A stretch of 64,000 nucleotides of DNA, taken from positions 124,001 through 188,000 of the forward strand of contig NZ_JASZYS010000012.1 in the NCBI RefSeq assembly GCF_030316845.1, in the 5' to 3' direction. Positions 16,997-25,406 of the stretch are shown here, in pieces (the stretch's first letter is position 1; each line of letters begins with the position of its first letter). The notes beneath the pieces were generated by a model. That model searched no databases, was not told where the DNA came from, and saw nothing but the letters and a program-made list of their open reading frames with translations. The stretch is from Variovorax davisae. GTDB taxonomy: Bacteria > Pseudomonadota > Gammaproteobacteria > Burkholderiales > Burkholderiaceae_C. Both the position numbers and the translations under genes were made by a program.

Positions 16997-18010
16997 TCAG
17001 ACCCCTTCGAGCAGGGCGTCGAGGTCGAGCGTCGAGCGCTTGCCGATGTCGCCCTTGTGGGCGTCGAGGAAGGCTTGCGCCGAGCGCCGGCCTTCGTCGC
17101 GCAGCTGGCACAGGAAGGGCCACTCCGAGATCATCTTGGAGGAGGCGCCGAGCGCCAGCATGGCGTCGGTGGCGATGCGGTGGATGCGCATCCGGGCCCA
17201 GGCGGCGCCTTCCCCGTGGCCGGGATCGGCCACCTGGTGCAGCAGCGCGATCATGCGCAGCTCCTTCAGCAGCGGCGAGTTGAAGGACAGCTCGTTGAGG
17301 CGGTTGTTGATCTCGCTGGCGCTGCGCGGGACGCCCGCGCGCTCGACCGGGTTGATCTGGATCAGCAGGGTGTCGCTCGACTGGCATTCGCGGATCAGCG
17401 GCGTCATCGTCGGGTTGCCGGCGTAGCCGCCATCCCAGTACGGATCGCCGTCGATCTCGACCGCATGGAACATGGTCGGCAGGCAGGCCGAGGCCAGCAG
17501 CACGTCGGGCGTCAGTTCGGCGTTGCGGAACACCCGGCCGCGGCCGGTGCGCACGTTGGTGGCGGTGACGAAGAGCTTGATCGGCGAGGCTGCCAGGCGC
17601 TCGAAGTCGATCAGCTCCGACAGGATGCCGCGCAGCGGGTTCATGCCGCGCGGGTTGAGGTCGTAGGGCGACCAGAGGCGGGTGGCCAGGTCGGCGGCGA
17701 CGAAGGCCGGCGAGTTGTCGAGGGTCCAGGTGCCGCTGAGCATGTCCATCCAGCTGCGCTTGAACGGGCTGTACTTGGCGGCATCGGAGACGCCGCGCCA
17801 GAACTTGTCGAGTGACTCGCGCGCCCCTTCGGCGCCGCCGATCGCGTGGCCCGAGGCCAGGGCTGCCGCGTTCATGGCGCCGGCCGAAGTGCCCGAGATG
17901 CCGTCCAGTCGCAGCCAGGGTTCTTCGAGCAGGCGGTCGAGCACGCCCCAGGTGAAGGCGCCGTGCGAGCCGCCGCCCTGCAAGGCCAGGTCAATGGGAA
18001 AAGTCTTCAA
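16997..18010 (-). CDS. Patatin-like phospholipase family protein
   Basis: Translation starts at TTG 18010, which has a perfect GGAGG six bases upstream. The 337-residue product has the oxyanion motif GGGSHG (12-17), nucleophile elbow GTSAG (Ser42) and the dyad aspartate in DGG (Asp193), so it should be an active serine acyl hydrolase. There is no signal peptide, so it is probably cytoplasmic. The substrate may be a lipid or an intracellular polyester; its coupling to a GntP permease hints at hydroxy-acid metabolism. The C-terminal part resembles the DUF3734 extension of proteobacterial patatins. Confidence 0.88.
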   Translation of the reverse strand: MKTFPIDLALQGGGSHGAFTWGVLDRLLEEPWLRLDGISGTSAGAMNAAALASGHAIGGAEGARESLDKFWRGVSDAAKYSPFKRSWMDMLSGTWTLDNSPAFVAADLATRLWSPYDLNPRGMNPLRGILSELIDFERLAASPIKLFVTATNVRTGRGRVFRNAELTPDVLLASACLPTMFHAVEIDGDPYWDGGYAGNPTMTPLIRECQSSDTLLIQINPVERAGVPRSASEINNRLNELSFNSPLLKELRMIALLHQVADPGHGEGAAWARMRIHRIATDAMLALGASSKMISEWPFLCQLRDEGRRSAQAFLDAHKGDIGKRSTLDLDALLEGV

Positions 18011-18171
18011 TCAGAACCTCCGGAGTGACGACAGTGTCCCGGCAGCGCATGTCGGAACGGTGTCATCAGCAAGAACCGCGCCCAGGAAAAGGCGCTGGAA
18101 GCCACTTTAAGTGCGGGCGCGTCGTCGCGGCAAGGTCTTCGTCGGGCTTGCGGTCGGACGGTTTTTGGCGC

Positions 18172-19071
18172 TCAGCCCGCGACGCGCCGCACCCTCACGG
18201 TCGCTTCCAGCCCCTCGTAGGCCTCGGGCTCGCCGTACCAACTGCCCGAGATCGGCGCCGCCAGCGCCGGGTCGCGTGCCACGCCGACCCGGATCAGCTG
18301 GGCGCCGCCCATGAGGTTGTTGGTGGGATCGAAGGCGATCCAGCCGGCGCCCGGCAGGTAGGCGTGCAGCCAGGCATGGGTGCTGCCGGCGCCGGTGACG
18401 GCCTGGGCGGGCTCGGCGGGCTCGCCGGTGTCGAGCGCCGCATCGTAGAGATAGCCGGAGACGAAGCGGGTGGCGATGCCGAGGCGGCGCGCGGCTTCCA
18501 TCATCAAGAGCGCGTAGTCGCGGCAGCTGCCGCTGCCGAGCGTGAGCGTCTCCAGCGGCGTCTGCGTGCCTTCCTCGTCGCGGGCGGCATAGCGCAGGCT
18601 CTGGCCGATGTGCGCGTTCATGCGGGCCAGCACGTCGCGCGTGTTGTTCGGCTGGTCGGTGTGCAGGAACTGGTGGGCCCAGCGGATCAGCGTGCCGTCG
18701 GGATCGGCGTGGTGCGGCCGCAGGTAGTGCTCGAGGTCGAGCCGCTCCTCCAGCGAATAGGCGAAGGGCAGCACCTCGGCGGCCGGGTCCAGCGCCAGTT
18801 CGTCGATCGGCGTCGGCAGGTGCTCGATGGTGAACGAGCAGACGATGCGCAGCTCGCACGCCTCGCCCATCGGCTGCACCAGCGCCACCGAATTGGAGTG
18901 CGGGTCGTGGATCATCCGCACATAGGCCTCGGGACTGACCACCAGGTCGGTCGCCAGCACCCGCAGGTCGTGGCTGTCGCGCGGCCTGAACATCACGCGG
19001 TGCAGTCCGAAAGTGACGGGCGTCTTGTAGCGGTAGACGGTGGTGTGGGTGATGTCGTAGCGGATGGCCAT
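18172..19071 (-). CDS. Transglutaminase-like family protein
   Basis: The ATG at 19071 gives 299 residues. The N-terminal beta-domain (MAIRYDITHTTVYRYKTPV) and the papain-like core are typical of the bacterial transglutaminase family. The catalytic triad is visible as Cys183 (GSGSCRDYA), His232 (GSTHAWLHAY) and Asp248 (FDPT). Such proteins are probable peptidases or cross-linking enzymes of unknown substrate. A CACAAT box ends five bases before the start codon, so the transcript may be nearly leaderless. Much longer upstream frames are shadows of mnmC. Confidence 0.88.
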   Translation of the reverse strand: MAIRYDITHTTVYRYKTPVTFGLHRVMFRPRDSHDLRVLATDLVVSPEAYVRMIHDPHSNSVALVQPMGEACELRIVCSFTIEHLPTPIDELALDPAAEVLPFAYSLEERLDLEHYLRPHHADPDGTLIRWAHQFLHTDQPNNTRDVLARMNAHIGQSLRYAARDEEGTQTPLETLTLGSGSCRDYALLMMEAARRLGIATRFVSGYLYDAALDTGEPAEPAQAVTGAGSTHAWLHAYLPGAGWIAFDPTNNLMGGAQLIRVGVARDPALAAPISGSWYGEPEAYEGLEATVRVRRVAG

Positions 19072-19099
19072 GGGCCATTGTGGACCCGCGGGCGCGCGC

Positions 19100-20971
19100 C
19101 TAGAACGCTGGCCGATCGCTCTCGTGCCAGGCGCGCGGCGTGCCCAGGGCGGCCGCGAGCCTGGCCGGCAGCGGCAGGGGCTCGCCGTGCCACTGGGCGG
19201 CCAGCAGCTCGGCGCACAGGGCGGCGAAGCTGAGGCCGCGTGAGCCGAGCGCGGTGCAGAGCCAAACGCCGCCGCCCGGCCCCGGCGCCAGCGGGCCGAC
19301 CAGCGGCCGGCGGTCCGCCGAGGCGCAGCGCACGCCGCTCCAGGTCCGGGTGGTGCCGGTCGCGAACTGCGCGTCGAGCCGCGCCGCGGCGGCGGGCAGC
19401 AGCCGTGCCAGCCGCTCGCGGTTGAACGCGGTGTCGGCGCCGCGGGGCGTGGCATCGGTGCTGTCGCGGTCGAAGGTGGCGCCGGCGAACCAGCCCGGGC
19501 CGCCCGGGCCGGGCACGCCGGCGATCAGGTGGCCGTCGCCGTTCACGGGCGCTTCGGGCAGGCCCAGGCCGTCCGCCATGAGGCCCGATTCGACCTGGCC
19601 GCGCACGGGCTGCAGGGGATAGGCGGGCGCCAGCGCGCGGCTTTCGAAACCGGCGGCGACGACCACCCGGTCGGCCTCGGCCAGCGGCCGGCCTTCGGCG
19701 TCGCGCAGCACCCAGCGCGGCGCGTCGCTGCCGCTCGGTTCGATCCGCGCCACGCGGCAGCCCGTCCGCAGCGTGATGCCGGGCCGCGCCAGCCAGGCCT
19801 CGACCAGCCGCGCCGGCCGCACCCAGCCGGCGCGCGCGTGCCAGAGGGCGGCCGCGTCGGCCGGCAGGCCCGCGGCCAGCAGCCGGGCCGGATCGGCGCG
19901 CCAGCTTTCGTTGGGCCCCGCGGCCGACCAGCCGGCCGGCAGCCGATCGTCGCCGTCGGCTCGCCGTTCGAGCACGCCGCTGGCGCGCCAGTCCTGGCCC
20001 TCGGCCAGCCATGGCTCGAGCTGCTGCCAGGTGGCGCGGATCCCGGCGCGGGTCAGGCGCGAGAGCAGGGCGTCGTCGGGAGACACATGCGGCGCCAGCA
20101 GCCCGGCCGGCAGGCTGGAAGCCCCCGAAGCCGGCCGCTCGGCCGCTTCGAGTACCTCGACCTGCCAGCCGCGGCGCGCGAGGCTGGCCGCGACGGCGGC
20201 GCCGGCCAGGCCGGCGCCGACCACGGCACAGCGCCCGGGCGCGAGCGGCACCGCCTCAGGGCCGCGCCGGCGCACTTCCCAGGCCGGTTTGAACACGCCC
20301 TGCAGGCAGTCGCGCTTGGGCGGCATGCCGGGGGCCTTGGTCAGCTGGAAGCCGCACTGGGCCAGCGCATCGCAGACCGCCCGCGCGATGGTCCAGGTCG
20401 CGACCCGGGTGCCGCGGCGGGCGAAGCGCGAGACCGCCTTGATCGTGTCGGCCGACCACATCGCGGGGTTGCGCTGCGGGCTGAAGCCGTCGAGGAAGAT
20501 GCTGTCGGCCTCGAAGCGCTGGGCGCGCAGCATCGGCTGCACGTCGCCGATGCACAGCGTGAGCAGCACCTGGCCTTCATCGAACCAGAGCCGGTGGAAG
20601 CCAGGCAGCAGGCCGTGCCATTGGGTGGCGAGCCGTTGCGCCAGCGGCAGCAGGTCGGGATAAGCCTGGGCCGCCCGCAGCAGGTCGTCGCACGCGACGG
20701 GAAACGCCTCGATCGACACGAAATGCAGCAGCCGCGACCGCTGCGGATCGCGCCGCCAAGCCTGCCAGGTTGTCAGGAAATTGAGGCCGAAACCAAAGCC
20801 GGTTTCGAGAATCCGCCATTGCGGCGCATCGGCCCAGGCGGCGGGCAGCCCGCAGCCGCCGAGGAACACATGCCTGGCCTGGGCGGGCGCACCGCTTTCG
20901 GAGTGGTAGATGTCGTCGAAGCGCGCGCTGCGCGGAATGCCGTCCGCGCGCCAGTCGACGGGCTCGGCCAA
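19100..20971 (-). CDS. mnmC: Bifunctional tRNA 5-methylaminomethyl-2-thiouridine biosynthesis protein MnmC
   Basis: MnmC completes the mnm5s2U modification at the tRNA wobble base. Its FAD domain removes the carboxymethyl group and its methyltransferase domain methylates the product. The N-terminal part has the SAM motif ETGFGFGLNFLTTW and the DUF752 core. The C-terminal part starts with the FAD-binding CAVVGAGLAGAAVA. No ATG lies near the expected start. TTG at 20971 follows a GGAGG by about nine bases, gives 623 residues and begins LAEPVDWRADG, which matches the usual MnmC N-terminus. It lies 17 bases after yggX, so the two form an operon. Confidence 0.88.
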   Translation of the reverse strand: MAEPVDWRADGIPRSARFDDIYHSESGAPAQARHVFLGGCGLPAAWADAPQWRILETGFGFGLNFLTTWQAWRRDPQRSRLLHFVSIEAFPVACDDLLRAAQAYPDLLPLAQRLATQWHGLLPGFHRLWFDEGQVLLTLCIGDVQPMLRAQRFEADSIFLDGFSPQRNPAMWSADTIKAVSRFARRGTRVATWTIARAVCDALAQCGFQLTKAPGMPPKRDCLQGVFKPAWEVRRRGPEAVPLAPGRCAVVGAGLAGAAVAASLARRGWQVEVLEAAERPASGASSLPAGLLAPHVSPDDALLSRLTRAGIRATWQQLEPWLAEGQDWRASGVLERRADGDDRLPAGWSAAGPNESWRADPARLLAAGLPADAAALWHARAGWVRPARLVEAWLARPGITLRTGCRVARIEPSGSDAPRWVLRDAEGRPLAEADRVVVAAGFESRALAPAYPLQPVRGQVESGLMADGLGLPEAPVNGDGHLIAGVPGPGGPGWFAGATFDRDSTDATPRGADTAFNRERLARLLPAAAARLDAQFATGTTRTWSGVRCASADRRPLVGPLAPGPGGGVWLCTALGSRGLSFAALCAELLAAQWHGEPLPLPARLAAALGTPRAWHESDRPAF

Positions 20972-20988
20972 GGCGCGGCGCCCTCCGC

Positions 20989-21261
20989 TCAGGCCGGTGG
21001 CGGCACGTAGCCCTGTGCCACGTCGGCGCCGTCGCCGAAGAAGTGCTTTTCCATCTGGCGGGCCAGGTACTGCCGGGCCCGCGCATCGGCCAGGTTGAGC
21101 CGGTTCTCGTTGACCAGCATGGTCTGCTGCTTGAGCCAGGCGGCCCAGGCTTCCTTGCTGACGTTCTCCCACAGACGCTTGCCCAGTTCGCCGGGATAGG
21201 GCGGGAAATCGAGTCCTTCGGCTTCTTTGCCGAGCTTGATGCACTGAACCATGCGAGCCAT
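20989..21261 (-). CDS. yggX: Probable Fe(2+)-trafficking protein YggX
   Basis: The 90-residue product begins MARMVQCIKLGKEAEGLDFP and contains GELGKRLWENVSKEAW and KFL-like ARQYLARQMEKHFFG, all characteristic of YggX. The protein protects Fe-S clusters from oxidative damage and may move labile iron. The single conserved cysteine (Cys7) is present. It is first in an operon with mnmC. Confidence 0.93.
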   Translation of the reverse strand: MARMVQCIKLGKEAEGLDFPPYPGELGKRLWENVSKEAWAAWLKQQTMLVNENRLNLADARARQYLARQMEKHFFGDGADVAQGYVPPPA

Positions 21262-21298
21262 GTGGTTTCCTCTGGGGTGTCTTAGTTGTTTTAGCTAT

Positions 21299-21325
21299 TT
21301 AGAACTGAGAACTCAGTCGTTCTCT
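21299..21325. promoter_or_regulatory. Inverted repeat upstream of sulfate-binding protein gene
   Basis: ACTGAG-AA-CTCAGT (21304-21317) is a perfect inverted repeat inside an AT-rich region. Outer arms AGAAC (21301) and GTTCT (21319) extend it loosely. It lies about 75-85 bases upstream of the sbp-ssu start codon and about 40 bases upstream of divergent yggX, a good place for an operator. Which gene it serves, and which protein binds, cannot be told. Confidence 0.35.
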
Positions 21326-21387
21326 ATTCCATATGCCGTAATCAGAATACGTGGCTTCAGCTTTATGCCCACTACGAGCACAAGACC

Positions 21388-22410
21388 ATGAGCCTTCGCC
21401 GCGACTTTATCAAGCTTTCCCTGGGCGCTGCCGCCGCCGCCAGCTTCGCCCTGACGGCGATGCCGTCGTTCGCGCAGAGCGTGACCCTGCTCAATGTCTC
21501 GTACGACCCGACACGGGAGCTGTACGTGGACTACAACCAGGTCTTCGCCAAGTACTGGAAGGCCAAGACCGGCCAGGACGTGACGATCAAGCAGTCGCAC
21601 GGCGGCTCGGGCAAGCAGGCCCGCTCGATCATCGACGGCATCGACGCCGACGTCGCCACCCTGGCCCTGGCCGGTGACACCGACGCGCTCGTCACCCACG
21701 GCGGCCTGGTCAAGCCCGACTGGCAGAAACGCCTGCCGCACAACTCGGCACCCTACACCTCGACCATTGTCTTTCTCGTCAAGAAGGGCAATCCGAAGGG
21801 CCTGAAGGACTGGGACGACCTGGTCAAGCCCGGCGTGCAGGTGATCACGCCGAACCCGAAGACCTCGGGCGGCGCGCGCTGGAACTACCTGGCGGCCTGG
21901 GAGTTCGCCAAGCGCAAGTACGGCGGCGACGACAAGGCCAAGGAATTCGTCGGCAAGCTGTTCAAGAACGTGCCGGTGCTCGACACCGGCGCCCGCGGCT
22001 CGACCATCACCTTCGTCCAGCGCGGCGTCGGCGACGTGCTGCTGGCCTGGGAGAACGAAGCCTTCCTGGCGCTGAAGGAATTCGGTCCGGACAAGTTCGA
22101 CATCGTGGTGCCGTCGATCAGCATCCTGGCCGAGCCCACCGTCGCGGTGGTCGACAAGGTGGTCGACAAGAAGGGCACCCGCGCCGTGGCCGAGGAATAC
22201 CTGAAGTACCTGTACTCGGACGAAGGCCAGGACGTGGCGGGCCGCAACTACTACCGCCCGACCTCGGACAAGGCCAAGGCCAAGTACGCATCGCAGTTCC
22301 CGAAGCTCACGCTGTTCACGATCGACGAGGCCTTCGGCGGCTGGACCAAGGCCGACAAGGCCCACTTCGCCGACGGCGGCTCGTTCGACCAGATCTACCT
22401 GAGCAAGTGA
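21388..22410 (+). CDS. sbp: Sulfate/thiosulfate-type ABC transporter substrate-binding protein
   Basis: The product has 340 residues with a signal peptide (MSLRRDFIKLSLG, then a hydrophobic run ending MPSFAQ; the double arginine hints at Tat). The mature start LLNVSYDPTRELYVDYNQVF and the motifs QSHGGSGKQARSI and PNPKTSGGARWNYLAAW are hallmarks of sulfate-binding proteins. It binds sulfate or thiosulfate in the periplasm for a CysTWA importer. It lies 7 bases upstream of ssuE and is probably the first gene of the sulfonate operon; the matching channel is at 34089-36983 beside a second sbp. Confidence 0.92.
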   Translation: MSLRRDFIKLSLGAAAAASFALTAMPSFAQSVTLLNVSYDPTRELYVDYNQVFAKYWKAKTGQDVTIKQSHGGSGKQARSIIDGIDADVATLALAGDTDALVTHGGLVKPDWQKRLPHNSAPYTSTIVFLVKKGNPKGLKDWDDLVKPGVQVITPNPKTSGGARWNYLAAWEFAKRKYGGDDKAKEFVGKLFKNVPVLDTGARGSTITFVQRGVGDVLLAWENEAFLALKEFGPDKFDIVVPSISILAEPTVAVVDKVVDKKGTRAVAEEYLKYLYSDEGQDVAGRNYYRPTSDKAKAKYASQFPKLTLFTIDEAFGGWTKADKAHFADGGSFDQIYLSK

Positions 22411-22417
22411 TTTCGCC

Positions 22418-23008
22418 ATGACCGTGCTCCTGATTGCCGGCAGTCCCTCTGCGCCGTCGCGCTCGGCGGTGCTGCTCGATACGGTCGCGGCCCGGCTGGC
22501 CGAGCGCGGCGTGGCCGTCGAGCGGCTGGCGATCCGCGAGCTGGCGGCCCACGCGCTGCTGCTCGGCGAGGCCTCGCATCCGTCGGTGCAGCACGCGGTC
22601 GAGCAGTTGCGCCGGGCCGACGTGGTGGTGATCGCCACGCCGGTCTACAAGGCCGCCTACAGCGGCGTGCTGAAGGTCTTCCTGGACCTGCTGCCGCAGA
22701 CGGCGCTGAAGGGCAAGACGGTGCTGCCGCTGGCCACCGGCGGCAGCCCGCACCACATGCTGGCGCTCGACTACGCGCTGCGCCCGGTGCTGCAGTCGCT
22801 GGCGGCGCGGCAGATCCTGCCGGGCGTCTATGCCACCGACGGCCAGGTCACGCTGCAGCCCGAGGGCGCCTACCAGCTGCAGGCCGAGCTCGCGCAGCGG
22901 CTCGACGAAGCCGTCGACACGCTGGCCAGCGAAGGGCTCAAGCTGCAGTCGCCAGCGCGCTGGGGCTTCGAGCCCGTCGCGTTTTCGCAGGTGCGATGTA
23001 GCGTCTGA
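22418..23008 (+). CDS. ssuE: NADPH-dependent FMN reductase of the sulfonate pathway
   Basis: This 196-residue flavodoxin-fold protein begins TVLLIAGSPSAPSRS, the phosphate-binding loop of SsuE, and contains ATPVYKAAYSGVLKVFLDLLPQ and the TGGSPHHMLALDYALRP block. It reduces FMN with NAD(P)H and hands FMNH2 to the monooxygenase SsuD, which releases sulfite from alkanesulfonates. It lies between the sulfate-binding protein and ssuA in one rightward operon. Confidence 0.93.
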   Translation: MTVLLIAGSPSAPSRSAVLLDTVAARLAERGVAVERLAIRELAAHALLLGEASHPSVQHAVEQLRRADVVVIATPVYKAAYSGVLKVFLDLLPQTALKGKTVLPLATGGSPHHMLALDYALRPVLQSLAARQILPGVYATDGQVTLQPEGAYQLQAELAQRLDEAVDTLASEGLKLQSPARWGFEPVAFSQVRCSV

Positions 23009-23102
23009 CGGCGCGTCCGGCGCCCGCTCACTCCGACCATTCTCTTGATTCGCGTTCATCGCCGCACTGCGGCGAGGGAGCGCCTTTGCCTGAAAGACGT
23101 CC

Positions 23103-23243
23103 ATGCCGCCCGTTCCGACCGACCAGTTCCAACCCCGGCGCAGCACCCGCACGCGGATCGCCGACCTGGCGATCAGCGTGGTGGTGGTGGCCGCGATCGC
23201 GCTGGTCACGAGCTTCCTCGCGGCCACTTCGGTCTCTCTGTGA
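23103..23243 (+). CDS. Small one-pass membrane protein, 46 residues, in the ssu operon
   Basis: This short frame fits exactly between ssuE and ssuA. It runs ATG 23103 to TGA 23243. The first 19 residues are hydrophilic and basic (RRSTRTR). Residues about 20-42 are a continuous hydrophobic stretch (LAISVVVVAAIALVTSFLA), a good single membrane helix. The 26 bases to the ssuA start suggest cotranscription. The ribosome site is weak. I do not know a family for it; it may be an accessory subunit of the sulfonate transporter or a chance frame. Confidence 0.45.
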   Translation: MPPVPTDQFQPRRSTRTRIADLAISVVVVAAIALVTSFLAATSVSL

Positions 23244-23269
23244 CAACCCGACCCCTCGAAAGCACTTCC

Positions 23270-24220
23270 ATGACCTCGCATTCTCATTCGTCCACCCGCC
23301 GCCGGCTGATCCAGGGCGCCGCCGCCGCCGTCGCGCTGCCCGCGCTCGGCGCCTTGGCACAGGCCCCCGCTCGCACGCTGCGCATCGGCAACCAGAAGGG
23401 CAACCTGAGCCTGCTCAAGGGCCGCGGCACGCTGGAGAAGCGGCTCGCGCCGCTCGGCGTTGCGGTCAAGTGGACCGAGTTCACCGCCGGCCCGGTGCAA
23501 CTGGAGGCGCTCAACGTCGGCTCGATCGACTTCGGCGACGTCGGCGAAGCGCCGCCGATCTTCGCCCAGGCCGCCGGCGCGCCGCTCGCCTATGTGGCCG
23601 CCACGCAGCCGCGGCCGCAGTCCGAGGCGGTGATCGTGCCCAAGGGCTCGGCGATCCAGTCGGTGAAGGATCTCAAGGGCAAGAAGGTGGCACTCAACAA
23701 GGGCAGCAACGTCCACTACTTCCTGGTCAAGCTGCTCGAGAAGAACGGCCTGGCCTATGGCGACGTCAGCGTCGTCTTCCTGCCGCCGGCCGACGCCCGC
23801 GCCGCCTTCGAGAAGGGGTCGATCGACGCCTGGGTGATCTGGGACCCGTTCCTGGCGGCCGCGCAGAAGTCGCTCGACGCCCGCCTGCTCGCCGACGCCA
23901 CCGGCGTGGTCGGCAACCGGGCCTTCTATTTCTCGTCGCTCGACTATGCGGGCAAGAACGCCGACGTGATCAAGATCCTGATCGAGGAACTCGACAAGGT
24001 CGACCAGTGGGCGCAGGCCAACAAGGGCGCCTTCGCGGCCGAACTCGCGGCGCTCTGGGGCCTGCCGCAACCGGTGGTCGACCTGTCGGTGTCGCGCACC
24101 CCGTTCGGCACCGGGCCGATCACCAAGGCGATCCTCGGCGAGCAGCAGCAGATCGCCGACACCTTCCTCGCGCTCGGCCTCATTCCCAAGAAGATCAACC
24201 TGCTGGAAGCCGCCGTCTGA
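23270..24220 (+). CDS. ssuA: Aliphatic sulfonate ABC transporter substrate-binding protein
   Basis: The ATG at 23270 gives 316 residues with a signal peptide (STRRRLIQGAAAAVALPALGALAQA). The mature start TLRIGNQKGNLSLLKGRGTLEKRLAPLG and the segment VKWTEFTAGPVQLEALNVGSIDFGDVGEAPP are typical of SsuA. It binds alkanesulfonates in the periplasm for SsuBC. Frames extending upstream are not coding. Confidence 0.93.
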   Translation: MTSHSHSSTRRRLIQGAAAAVALPALGALAQAPARTLRIGNQKGNLSLLKGRGTLEKRLAPLGVAVKWTEFTAGPVQLEALNVGSIDFGDVGEAPPIFAQAAGAPLAYVAATQPRPQSEAVIVPKGSAIQSVKDLKGKKVALNKGSNVHYFLVKLLEKNGLAYGDVSVVFLPPADARAAFEKGSIDAWVIWDPFLAAAQKSLDARLLADATGVVGNRAFYFSSLDYAGKNADVIKILIEELDKVDQWAQANKGAFAAELAALWGLPQPVVDLSVSRTPFGTGPITKAILGEQQQIADTFLALGLIPKKINLLEAAV

Positions 24221-24227
24221 GGTGACC

Positions 24228-25397
24228 ATGCAAATTTTCTGGTTCCTTCCCACCCACGGCGACAGCCGCTACCTCGGCACCACCGAGGGTGCGCGCCCGG
24301 TCGACCTGGCCTACCTGCAGCAGATCGCCGGGGCGGCCGATTCGCTCGGCTACGAAGGCGTGCTGATTCCCACCGGGCGCTCGTGCGAGGACCCGTGGGT
24401 GATCGCGTCCAGCCTGATCGGCGCCACCCGGCGGCTCAAGTTCCTGGTCGCGGTGCGGCCCGGGCTGCACCAGCCCAGCCTGGCGGCGCGGATGGCGGCG
24501 ACCTTCGACCGGCTCTCGGGCGGGCGGCTGCTGGTGAACCTCGTCACCGGCGGCGACCAGGCCGAACTCGAAGGCGACGGCGTGTCCCTGGGCCATGCCG
24601 AGCGCTACGAGCAGTCGGCCGAGTTCATCCGCATCTGGCGCGAGATCATCGCCCGCAGCCACGACAACCAGGGCTTCGACTTCGACGGCAAGCACCTGAG
24701 CGTGAAGGGCGCGAAGCTGCTCTTCCCGCCGTTCCAGAAGCCGTATCCGCCGGTGTGGTTCGGCGGCTCGTCGGCGCCGGCGCACGAGCTCGCGGCCGAG
24801 CAGGTCGATGCCTATCTCACCTGGGGCGAGCCGCCGGCCGAAGTCGCGAAGAAGATCGCCGACGTGCGCCAGCGCGCCGAAAGCAAGGGCAGGGCGGTCA
24901 AGTTCGGCATCCGCCTGCACGTCATCGTGCGCGAGACCGAGGACGAAGCTTGGCGCGCCGCCGAATCGCTGATCAGCCGGGTCGACGACGAGACCGTCGC
25001 CCGGGCCCAGGCCGCCTTTGCGCGGATGGATTCCGAAGGCCAGCGCCGGATGGCGGCGCTGCATGCCGGCGGCGCCCGACGCAGCCGGGCCGATCTCGAG
25101 ATCAGCCCCAACCTCTGGGCCGGCGTCGGCCTGGTGCGCGGCGGCGCGGGCACCGCGCTGGTCGGCGATCCGAAGACCGTGGCCGCGCGCATCGAGGCGT
25201 ACGCGGCCCTGGGCATCGACAACTTCATCCTCTCGGGCTATCCGCATCTGGAGGAGTCCTACCGCTTCGCCGAGCTGGTGTTCCCGCTGCTGCCGCGCAA
25301 GCAGCGCCCGGGCCTGCCGGGCCAGGTGCTGAGCGGGCCCTTCGGCGAGGTGGTCGCCAATCTCGATGCGCCCTCGCGCCTCGCCGCACAAAGCTGA
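24228..25397 (+). CDS. ssuD: FMNH2-dependent alkanesulfonate monooxygenase
   Basis: The ATG at 24228 follows GAGGTG at a good spacing and gives 389 residues (E. coli SsuD has 381). The protein begins MQIFWFLPTHGDSRYLGT and has the luciferase-like TIM-barrel pattern, including LLVNLVTGGDQAELEGDG and the C-terminal FILSGYPHLEESYRFAELVFPLL. It cleaves C-S bonds of sulfonates using FMNH2 from SsuE and oxygen, yielding aldehyde and sulfite. The sulfite can be reduced by CysI. Confidence 0.95.
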   Translation: MQIFWFLPTHGDSRYLGTTEGARPVDLAYLQQIAGAADSLGYEGVLIPTGRSCEDPWVIASSLIGATRRLKFLVAVRPGLHQPSLAARMAATFDRLSGGRLLVNLVTGGDQAELEGDGVSLGHAERYEQSAEFIRIWREIIARSHDNQGFDFDGKHLSVKGAKLLFPPFQKPYPPVWFGGSSAPAHELAAEQVDAYLTWGEPPAEVAKKIADVRQRAESKGRAVKFGIRLHVIVRETEDEAWRAAESLISRVDDETVARAQAAFARMDSEGQRRMAALHAGGARRSRADLEISPNLWAGVGLVRGGAGTALVGDPKTVAARIEAYAALGIDNFILSGYPHLEESYRFAELVFPLLPRKQRPGLPGQVLSGPFGEVVANLDAPSRLAAQS

Positions 25398-25406
25398 GGA
25401 GATCGA

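Noticed and set aside
24222..24230. GTG two codons upstream of the ssuD ATG as start
   Set aside because: The GTG forms part of the likely ribosome site GAGGTG, and the ATG at 24228 matches the conserved SsuD start.
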